From Streptomyces griseoflavus (GTDB lineage: Bacteria > Actinomycetota > Actinomycetes > Streptomycetales > Streptomycetaceae), in the NCBI RefSeq assembly GCF_014649995.1, contig NZ_BMUC01000005.1, positions 214,641 through 278,640 on the forward strand: DNA of 64,000 nucleotides, read 5' to 3'. The translations under genes and the position numbers were made by a program. Positions within the stretch are counted from its first letter, which is position 1. Every line of letters begins with the position of its first letter. The notes below the pieces were generated by a model. It worked only from the letters and a program-made list of their open reading frames with translations. It was not told the DNA's origin and searched no databases. Of the stretch, positions 32,690 through 41,000 are shown piece after piece.

Positions 32690-35274
32690 CCACCACCGAC
32701 ACCACCGCCGGCACCACCGCGGGCGCTCGCGCCCTGCCCGTCACCGACCTCTCCCTCGTCGTGCTGATCGGGGCCTCCGGCTCCGGCAAGTCCACCTTCG
32801 CCCGACGGCACTTCACGCCCACCGAGGTCATCTCCTCCGACTTCTGCCGCGGCCTGGTCGCCGACGACGAGAACGACCAGAGCGCCTCCCGCGACGCCTT
32901 CGACGTGCTGCACTACATCGCCGGCAAGCGCCTCGCCGCCGGCCGCCGCACCGTCGTCGACGCCACCAGCGTCCAGCAGGACGCCCGGCGGCAGCTCATC
33001 GACCTCGCCAAGCGGCACGACGTACTGCCCATCGCCATCGTCCTCGACGTGCCCGAACAGGTGTGCGCCGAGCGCAACGCGGCCCGCACCGACCGCGCCG
33101 ACATGCCGCGCCGGGTCATCCAGCGGCACACCCGGGAACTGCGCCGCTCCCTGCGCCACCTGGAGCGCGAGGGCTTCCGCAAGGTGCACGTACTGCGCGG
33201 CACCGAGGAGATAGAGCGGGCCACCGTCGTCACCGAGAAGCGGTACAACGACCTCACCCACCTCACCGGGCCCTTCGACATCATCGGTGACGTCCACGGC
33301 TGCTCCGCCGAACTGGAGGCGCTGCTCGCCAAGCTGGGGTACGCCGACGGCGTCCACCCCGAGGGCCGCACCGCCGTCTTCGTCGGCGACCTCGTCGACC
33401 GCGGCCCGGACAGCCCCGCCGTGCTGCGCCGCGTGATGACCATGGTGAAGTCGGGCAACGCCCTCTGCGTGCCCGGCAACCACGAGAACAAGTTCGGCCG
33501 GTACCTGAAGGGCCGGGGTGTGCAGCACACCCACGGACTCGCCGAGACCATCGCCCAGATGGACGAGGAGAGCGACGCGTTCCGCGCCGAGGTACGGCAG
33601 TTCATCGACGGCCTCGTCAGCCACTACGTCCTCGACGGAGGCCGGCTCGTGGTCTGCCACGCCGGACTGCCGGAGAAGTACCACGGCCGCACCTCCGGCC
33701 GGGTCCGCAGCCACGCCCTGTACGGCGACACCACCGGCGAGACCGACGAGTTCGGCCTCCCGGTGCGCTACCCGTGGGCGGAGGACTACCGCGGCCGGGC
33801 CGCCGTCGTCTACGGCCACACCCCGGTCCCCGAGGCCACCTGGCTCAACAACACCATCTGCCTGGACACCGGCGCGGTCTTCGGCGGCAGACTCACCGCG
33901 CTGCGCTGGCCGGAGCGCGAACTGGTCGACGTACCGGCCGGGCGGGTCTGGTACGAGCCGTCCCGCCCGCTGCGCACCGAGGCCCCCGGCGGCCACGAGG
34001 GACGCCCGCTGGACCTGGCGGACGTGCACGGCCGCCGCGTCGTCGAGACCCGGCACACCGGCAGGGTGTCCGTCCGCGAGGAGAACGCGGCGGCGGCCCT
34101 GGAGGTGATGAGCCGCTTCGCGATGGACCCGCGCCTGCTGCCGTACCTCCCGCCGACGATGGCACCCACCGCCACCTCGCACCTCGACGGTTACCTCGAA
34201 CACCCGGTGGAGGCCTTCGCCCAGTACGAGCGGGACGGCGTCACCCGCGTCGTGTGCGAGGAGAAGCACATGGGCTCGCGCGCGGTCGCCCTGGTCTGCC
34301 GCGACGCCGACGTCGCCGCCCGGCGCTTCGGCGTCGCCGGCGGCGGGACCGGCTCCCTCTACACCCGTACCGGCCGGCCCTTCTTCGACGACGCGTCCGT
34401 CACGGAGGAGATCCTCGCCCGGCTGCGCACCGCCGTCACCGACGCCGGCCTCTGGGACGAACTCGCCGCATCCGACGGCGCCTCCGGCGCGGGCGACTGG
34501 CTCCTGCTGGACGCCGAGCTGATGCCGTGGTCCCTGAAGGCGTCCGGCCTGCTCCGCTCGCAGTACGCCGCGGTCGGTGCCGCCTCCGGCGCGGTCTTCC
34601 CGGGCGCCCTGGCCGCCCTGGAGAGCGCGGCGGCCCGCGGCGTCGACGTCGGGGACCTGCTGGACCGCCAGCGCGAACGCGCCCAGGACGCCTCGGCGTT
34701 CACCGACGCCTACCGCCGCTACTGCTGGACCACCGACGGCCTGGACGGCGTGCGCCTGGCACCGTTCCAGATCCTCGCCGCCCAGGGCCGCAGCCTGGCC
34801 GCCCTGCCCCACGACCGGCAGCTCGCCCTCATCGACCGCATGGTCGAACACGACACCACCGGCCTGCTCCACACCACTCGCCGCCTCTACGTCGACACCA
34901 CCGACCCCGAATCGGTGCGGGCCGGCGTCGACTGGTGGCTGGAGATGACCGGACGCGGCGGCGAGGGCATGGTCGTCAAGCCGGTCGACGCCCTGGTCCG
35001 CGACAGCGCCGGCCGCCTGGTCCAGCCCGGCATCAAGTGCCGCGGCCGCGAGTACCTGCGCATCATCTACGGCCCCGAGTACACCCGACCCGAGAACCTG
35101 GCCCGCCTGCGCGGCCGCTTCCTCAACCACAAACGCTCCCTCGCGATCCGCGAGTACGCGCTCGGCCTGGAGTCCCTGGACCGCCTCGCCGAGGGCGAAC
35201 CCCTGTGGCGCGTCCACGAGCCGGTCTTCGCCGTCCTGGCCCTGGAATCGGAACCGGTCGACCCGCGTTTGTGA
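32686..35274 (+). CDS. pnkp: Polynucleotide kinase-phosphatase-ligase Pnkp
   Basis: 862-residue three-domain RNA repair enzyme, normal length. Residues about 20-170: 5' kinase with Walker A GASGSGKST. Residues about 195-460: metallophosphoesterase that heals 2',3'-cyclic phosphate ends (GDVHGC, GDLVDRG, GNHENK, YGHTPVPE). C-terminal part: adenylyltransferase with motif I KHMGSR (Lys527) and later GGEGMVVKP and GIKCRGREYLRI. In characterised systems Pnkp with Hen1 restores RNAs, probably tRNAs, cleaved by ribotoxins. All catalytic motifs look intact. The gene is followed by a 139-bp spacer and then the VMAP/MoxR system. Confidence 0.97.
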   Translation: MTTTDTTAGTTAGARALPVTDLSLVVLIGASGSGKSTFARRHFTPTEVISSDFCRGLVADDENDQSASRDAFDVLHYIAGKRLAAGRRTVVDATSVQQDARRQLIDLAKRHDVLPIAIVLDVPEQVCAERNAARTDRADMPRRVIQRHTRELRRSLRHLEREGFRKVHVLRGTEEIERATVVTEKRYNDLTHLTGPFDIIGDVHGCSAELEALLAKLGYADGVHPEGRTAVFVGDLVDRGPDSPAVLRRVMTMVKSGNALCVPGNHENKFGRYLKGRGVQHTHGLAETIAQMDEESDAFRAEVRQFIDGLVSHYVLDGGRLVVCHAGLPEKYHGRTSGRVRSHALYGDTTGETDEFGLPVRYPWAEDYRGRAAVVYGHTPVPEATWLNNTICLDTGAVFGGRLTALRWPERELVDVPAGRVWYEPSRPLRTEAPGGHEGRPLDLADVHGRRVVETRHTGRVSVREENAAAALEVMSRFAMDPRLLPYLPPTMAPTATSHLDGYLEHPVEAFAQYERDGVTRVVCEEKHMGSRAVALVCRDADVAARRFGVAGGGTGSLYTRTGRPFFDDASVTEEILARLRTAVTDAGLWDELAASDGASGAGDWLLLDAELMPWSLKASGLLRSQYAAVGAASGAVFPGALAALESAAARGVDVGDLLDRQRERAQDASAFTDAYRRYCWTTDGLDGVRLAPFQILAAQGRSLAALPHDRQLALIDRMVEHDTTGLLHTTRRLYVDTTDPESVRAGVDWWLEMTGRGGEGMVVKPVDALVRDSAGRLVQPGIKCRGREYLRIIYGPEYTRPENLARLRGRFLNHKRSLAIREYALGLESLDRLAEGEPLWRVHEPVFAVLALESEPVDPRL

Positions 35275-35413
35275 CACCCCGTCGCACGCGTGCCTACCAG
35301 TCCGGCCGGATTTCACCCTTACGGGGGAGTCCGGCCGGGTGCCTTTCCGCCGGTACCACCTGTCCCTGGCTAACCGTCAGTTACCGTGCTAACTTCGCAG
35401 GCCGGTCAGGCAG
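35275..35413 (+). promoter_or_regulatory. Promoter region of the VMAP-MoxR-NLR operon
   Basis: Contains two CCGGCCGG blocks (35302 and 35331) that could pair as a weak terminator for pnkp, and a TAAC/GTTA/TAAC set at 35371, 35380 and 35390. CTGGCT (35366-35371) and TAACTT (35390-35395) with an 18-bp gap are a possible promoter for the operon. Assignments by eye. Confidence 0.35.
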
Positions 35414-36976
35414 ATGAACCGACTCATGGGGGAACGGTCGGTGGAGAGAGGCGAGGGTTCCAGCGGTCCCGAGGCCGGGATCCCGCGCGCGCAGGCTCTG
35501 GAACTGCTGTCCCGGCTCACCACCGCCCTGTGTGAACTCGGCTGCATGGAGGACGCCCAGGGGCGGGTCCAGTTCGCCACCGTGCTCGGGGAACAGATGG
35601 CCCGCACCGTCGACGTACGCGGCGTCCGGCTGCGCGAGGACGTGGTGGCCATGGTGCGCGCCGCCCTGAACGCGGAGGGCGGGGAACGCGTACTGGTGAA
35701 GGTGGTCGAGCTCTTCGAGGGACCCGCGCCGGCCGAAGAACTCGACCGGCTGCTCGCCCCCGCCGCGCCGGCCGGCGCGGCCCTTCCCGGCCCGCTCTCC
35801 GGGCACGACACCGCCACCGCGCACGTCCTGCTGGCCGAGGCCAAGGGAGAGGTGTCCGCCTCCCGGCTGCGGGACGTCCTCGCCGAGGAACTCAACGGCC
35901 TCTACCTGCCTTCCGGGCTCACGCCCGAGCAGCTGTTCGCGCACGTCCTGGAGTGGAACGCGCAACCGGACGGGTTACCGCCCGCGGTGCTGCTGGTCGA
36001 CACGGCCGCCACCCTGGCCGCGTCGCCCGGTCACCGCGGGACCCTCCTCAAATGGGTCGACGGCTGGGCCCAGCGCTCGGACCTGACGGCGGCACTGGCG
36101 CGGCGCCGCGCCCTGCGGCGCAGCACCCCCGCCGACCCCGACACCCCGTGCTGCCTGATCGTCGCCGTGGAGCCCACTCGTGACGGCACCGGCGAGATCG
36201 TCGTCCGTTCCTGGCTGAACACGGTCCCCGGCCGCTGGGACCCGCAGCCGGGTGAACCCGCCACCACCACACTCGACGGCCTCGGCCAGGCCGTGGAGAG
36301 CGCCCTGCGGCAGGGTGCCCCCCTCTGGTCCGTCCCGGCCGACCCGGACGGGCGCGAGCAGCCGACGTACGTCGAATTCGTCCTGCCCTACGACCTCCTC
36401 AACCACGACGTGGCGGGCCTCAGCTTCCGCGTCGGTCACGGCCGTCCCCTGCCGCTCGGTCTGAAGTACGGCGTCCACCTGCGCAGTCTGGAGCGGATGC
36501 GCACCGACGACGTGCTGGTCCGGCGGCAGTGGCGGGAGCGCTGGAGCAGTCTGCGGAAGCACGGAGTCACCGTGCACGGGTGGACGGACGCCGATGCGCA
36601 GCGGCTCGACGCCTGGCAGACCGCTCTCGCCGGAGAGTCCGCACGCACCGCCGTGGTCCTCGACGCCCCCGCCGACACGCCCGCGCTGGAAGCATTGAAG
36701 GCCGCCATCGCGGAGGGCATCTCCCTGGCCATATGGGACCGCCGGGGTGCCTTCATCGAGGAGCGCCGCGAAGTCGTGACCGCCGTCTTCGCCTCCGTCC
36801 CGATCGCCGCCCAGATCCCCATGGCCATCCACCGGCTGCGCAAGAAGGCCGTCGACCCCGCACAGAGCCCGGACCTGCTGGGCAGACACATCGCCTTTTT
36901 CTGGGACGATCCGACACGAGTGGTCGACATCCACACCGACGACGGCGATCTCGCCAACGAGGAGGCATCGGCATGA
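35414..36976 (+). CDS. EAD2 / VMAP-C domain protein (vWA-MoxR associated protein)
   Basis: 520-residue component of a vWA-MoxR-VMAP type conflict system. Residues about 25-110 resemble effector-associated domain 2, an adaptor-like helical domain (ALELLSRLTTALCELGCM, VRGVRLREDVVAMVRAAL, GGERVLVKVVELFEG). Residues about 185-500 resemble the VMAP C-terminal region, a protease-like/effector-linked module ending with IPMAIHRLRKKAVDPAQSPDLLGRHIAFFWDDPTRV. I see no confident catalytic triad. Leu188 is encoded by TTA. The ATG has only a weak ribosome-binding site; GTG near 35441 with GGGGGAA upstream is a credible alternative. Overlaps the MoxR gene by ATGA, so the proteins probably act together. Confidence 0.78.
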   Translation: MNRLMGERSVERGEGSSGPEAGIPRAQALELLSRLTTALCELGCMEDAQGRVQFATVLGEQMARTVDVRGVRLREDVVAMVRAALNAEGGERVLVKVVELFEGPAPAEELDRLLAPAAPAGAALPGPLSGHDTATAHVLLAEAKGEVSASRLRDVLAEELNGLYLPSGLTPEQLFAHVLEWNAQPDGLPPAVLLVDTAATLAASPGHRGTLLKWVDGWAQRSDLTAALARRRALRRSTPADPDTPCCLIVAVEPTRDGTGEIVVRSWLNTVPGRWDPQPGEPATTTLDGLGQAVESALRQGAPLWSVPADPDGREQPTYVEFVLPYDLLNHDVAGLSFRVGHGRPLPLGLKYGVHLRSLERMRTDDVLVRRQWRERWSSLRKHGVTVHGWTDADAQRLDAWQTALAGESARTAVVLDAPADTPALEALKAAIAEGISLAIWDRRGAFIEERREVVTAVFASVPIAAQIPMAIHRLRKKAVDPAQSPDLLGRHIAFFWDDPTRVVDIHTDDGDLANEEASA

Positions 36977-38055
36977 CCGCGCAGGAGGAGCAGACCGCGC
37001 CGGAGGACTGGCGGATCTTCCATGCCACCGGCCAGGTCCCGGCCTCCGCCGTCGAGTTGCCCGAGCCCCCGCCCTGGCGGCGGTTCGGCGGCGCCCCGCC
37101 GCAGCCGGCCCCACCCGACGACCCGGAGGCCGCGCTGCGCCGGCTCGGCCCCGGCGAGGTCACCGCGCAGCTCGGTGCGGAGGAGATCGACACCGTCAAC
37201 GCCGCGCTGCTGCTGCGCCGGCCGCTGCTGATCAGCGGACCGCCCGGCATAGGCAAGTCGACCCTCGCCTACGTCATCGCCCGGGAACTGGGACTGGGCC
37301 GGGTGCTGGAGTGGAACATCGTCAGTCGCACGTCGTTGCGCGACGGCCTCTACGTGCACGACGCGATGGGACGCGCCCAGGCCATCGCCGCCTGGCAGGC
37401 GGGGCTCAGGGACGCGCCGACGTCCGGCGCCGAGGCCACCGACGGAGAGGCGACGACGGAGCTGAGTGAACGTCATGTCCTGCCCCGGTTAGGGGATTTC
37501 ATCACGCTCGGGCCACTGGGGACCGCTCTGCTGCCCTACGATCGTCCCCGAGTGCTCCTTGTCGACGAACTCGACAAGAGCGACATCGACCTGCCCAACG
37601 ACCTGTTGCACGTCCTGGAGAACGGAAGCTATGACGTCCCGGAGCTGGTCCGTGACGCCGCCGACACCGCGAGCGTCCACACCAGCGACCCCGGAGTCCG
37701 CGCCGTGCTGCGGCAGGGCCGGGTGGAATGCGCGGAGTTCCCCGTCGTGGTGATCACCAGCAACGGTGAACGCGAGTTTCCGGCCGCGTTCCGCAGGCGC
37801 TGTCTGCCGCTGGAGCTCAGTGTGCCCACCCGTGAACAGCTGCTCGCCATGGTGAGCCGGCACCTCGGTGAGCGCTCACGGCACAGTGAGAGCCTCGTCG
37901 ACCTCTTCCTCCAGCGCGTCGAGGCCGGGGGCATGCACTCCCTGGACCAGTTACTCAACGCTGTCCAGATCACTACCATGGGTGGTTTCCAGGCCGACGG
38001 CAACGGGTCTAAGCTCGTGGAAATGCTCCTCCGCGACCTCGCGAAGGGCCGCTGA
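36973..38055 (+). CDS. MoxR-type AAA+ ATPase
   Basis: 360-residue AAA+ ATPase of the MoxR group associated with VMAP proteins. Walker A GPPGIGKST (residues about 87-95), Walker B VLLVDELDKSD (about 194-204), sensor 1 VVITSNGEREFP and the arginine finger region FRRRCLPLEL. It lacks its own effector domain and is expected to remodel or gate the VMAP and vWA-like partners on either side. Two TTA codons (37489-37491, 37951-37953) make it a likely bldA-dependent gene. The last codon is followed directly by the ATG of the next gene (TGAATG). Confidence 0.9.
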   Translation: MTAQEEQTAPEDWRIFHATGQVPASAVELPEPPPWRRFGGAPPQPAPPDDPEAALRRLGPGEVTAQLGAEEIDTVNAALLLRRPLLISGPPGIGKSTLAYVIARELGLGRVLEWNIVSRTSLRDGLYVHDAMGRAQAIAAWQAGLRDAPTSGAEATDGEATTELSERHVLPRLGDFITLGPLGTALLPYDRPRVLLVDELDKSDIDLPNDLLHVLENGSYDVPELVRDAADTASVHTSDPGVRAVLRQGRVECAEFPVVVITSNGEREFPAAFRRRCLPLELSVPTREQLLAMVSRHLGERSRHSESLVDLFLQRVEAGGMHSLDQLLNAVQITTMGGFQADGNGSKLVEMLLRDLAKGR

Positions 38056-41000
38056 ATGGACGACGGCTTTCCCAGGGAGCGCGCATCCGGACCCGGCGAC
38101 GGCGGACCTGAGACAGGGCCGTCGCCCGCTTCGGCGTGCTCCGAGTCCGCCGAGTACGCGAGTGAGGCCGGAGAGCCGCTCGTCGCTGTCTCGCTGGGGA
38201 AAGCCCTGAGCCGTGACCAGCCGCCGACCCCGTACGGCGACGCACAGGATGTGCCGCACTGGCAGGAAATCGGCGACATGGTGTGGCTCGCCGCGTACTG
38301 GAGCCGCCACGGCGGTCCCGGCGGGACGGCGGAGCCCGACGACGGCACCACGAGCCCCGGCGCGGATACGGGGAAGGCGGCCCCCGCCCCTGTCGCCGTG
38401 GCCGGAACCGGCCCCGAAGCGCCCACCGACCACACGGATCCGGCCGATGTCGCGCCCGGCCCGGACCCGGGTGATCCCCCCGCGCCCCCACCCCCCGGCC
38501 GGCCCGGCGCCCCGGTCGGGACCGAGCCCCGGACCTCCGGGGATCCCGGTGGCCTCCCCGGACCCGCCCCGGGGCCGGGCTCCGTGGACGGCAGGCTCTT
38601 ACCGCACCCCGAGGGCACCGGCACCCTCCACTTCGGCCGCCCCCTGCTGCCCGAGGCCAACCAGCCGCGGTACGGGCCCGGCCGCCGCACGGCACTGCTC
38701 GCCCGCGCACTGCACCAGCTCGCCCGCCGAGTACCGTCCCGCGACACGCTGGAACTCGACGAGGAGACCACCGCCGAGCAAGGCGTCGCGGACGGCATGT
38801 GGATGCCGTTCCTCCGGCCCGCCCGTACCTCGGCCTTCGACCTGGTGCTGCTCGCCGACGACGCGCCCACCATGCGGATCTGGCGGGAGACGGTGGCGGG
38901 CCTCGCCGAGGCCGCCGAACACAGCGGTGCCTTCCGCGGTGTCCGCACCCTCAGGTTCGTCCTGCCGCGAACCGGCTCCGCGACGCTCCGCTGGACCACC
39001 GGCGGTGCCGTCGCCGACGCGGGCGAACTGCTCGACGGCCGCGGCGGCCGGGTCTTCCTCGTCGTCACCGACGGCCTTGCCCACGGCTGGGCCGCTCCCG
39101 CCGCCGACACCCTGCTGAGCCGGCTCGGGCACTCCGGCCCGACCGCGCTCGTCCACCTCCTCCAGCCCCACCTGCGCCACCGCAGCTCCCTCTACCCCCA
39201 CCCGGCGGTCCTGGAGGCAGGCGGCTTCGGCGCCCCCAACGACTGTCTCGGGCACTGGGCGCCGCCCGGCGGCCCCGACCCCCTGCGCCCCCTGCCCGAG
39301 TCGGCCGACGGGTCCCTTCCTGTTCCGGTGCTCTCCCTCAAACCCGGGTCCGTCGCCGCCTGGGCCGATCTCGTCACCGGCGAACGCGGAGTGCGCCGCT
39401 CCCTGCCCGTGGTGCTCGCCGGCATGCTCACCAAGGGAGCACCCGCCCCGGGCCTGCGCGCCCCGCGCGCCGCGGCCGCCGCCGTGCGCCGCTTCCTGAC
39501 GCTGGCCACACCCGCAGCCCGCCGTCTGGCTGCCCAACTGGCGGCCATCCCGTTCGATTTCGACCTGGTCGATCAGCTACGGCGGCGGGTCATGCCGGAG
39601 GCCGGCCCCGACCACCTCGCCGAAATCCTGATGGGCGGTCTGATCGACTGGGACCGGGGCGACGGCGGCGGGCCCGAATTCGCGGACGGCGTCCGCGAGG
39701 CGCTGCTCGCCACCACCACCCGGTCCCAGCTCGCCCGCACCGTGAGCGTCGTCGGCGACCTGCCCGCCGCCGGCGAACGGGGACTCGCGCTGCGCGCCGC
39801 ACTGCACGACCCGGTCGGCGCGACACTGCCCGACCCGGCCGACCACGGCTGGCTGCGTACGGAACTCGCCGTGATGCGAGCCCTCTCGGGGCCCTACTCC
39901 GAAAGGGCGAACCGTATCGAGCCGGACATCTCCCGGCTCCTGCCCGGCCCGTCCGAGCGGGTGCCCACGGAGGCGCCCACGACGGCGAACCACCCGTACG
40001 GCGGCGACTTGCCCGACGACCAGGAAGGGAGGCATCCAGCGTCGGACGTTCACGTCTCCCCTGGAGACTCCCGGACGCGCCTGGTGACCGAGACCCCACA
40101 CGAAGCCCCGGAGGCTGAACCGCTCATGCCGAGCCCCAACAGCGCGACGCTGGCCATCCTGGAGAATGTTCCGCTCAGGAACACCTCGTTCGTCGGCCGT
40201 CAGGCGCTGCTCAGGGCTGTGGAGGAACAGCTCGCCGCCCAGGACACGGCGGCCGTGCTGCCGCACGCCCTGCACGGGCTCGGCGGCGTGGGCAAGTCCC
40301 AGCTGGCCCTGGAGTACGTGTACACGCACCAGCACGAGTACAACGTCATCTGCTGGATCGCGGCCGAGCGGGAGAGCCTCGTCCTCGCCGGACTGGCCAG
40401 TCTCGCGACTCGGCTCGGCGTCGCCCAGACGGGACAGGAGGGCACGGCCAACACGGCGGTCGCCAAGGTCCTGGAAGCGCTGCGTTCCGGCGAACCCCAT
40501 GACAACTGGCTCCTGGTCTTCGACAACGCCGAAGACATCGCGATGGTACGCCGGTACTTCCCGACCAGCGGCCCCGGCAAGGTCATCGTCACCTCCCGCA
40601 ACCGCGCCTGGGAGCGGGTGGCGACCCCGCTCCCGGTGAACGTGTTCGAACGCCAGGAATCCATCGAGCTGCTCCAGAAGCGTTCCCCCGATCTCTCCAC
40701 GGAGGACGCCGACCGGCTTGCCGAGGCCCTCGGCGACCTGCCCCTCGCGGTCGAACAGGCGGGCGCCTGGAGCGCGGTCACCGGCATGCTCGTCGAGGAG
40801 TACCTCGACCTGCTGGCCCAGCGCAGCCCCGAGATCCTCGAGCTGGACCCGGCGCCCGACTACCCGGTCTCGGTCGCCGCGGCCTGGGACATCTCGCTGG
40901 AGCGGATCCAGGAGAACAACCCCGGCGCCCGCCAGCTCCTCGACATCTGCGCGAGCATGGCCCCCGAGCCGATTCCGCGGTCCATCCTCCGGGGCGGCCG

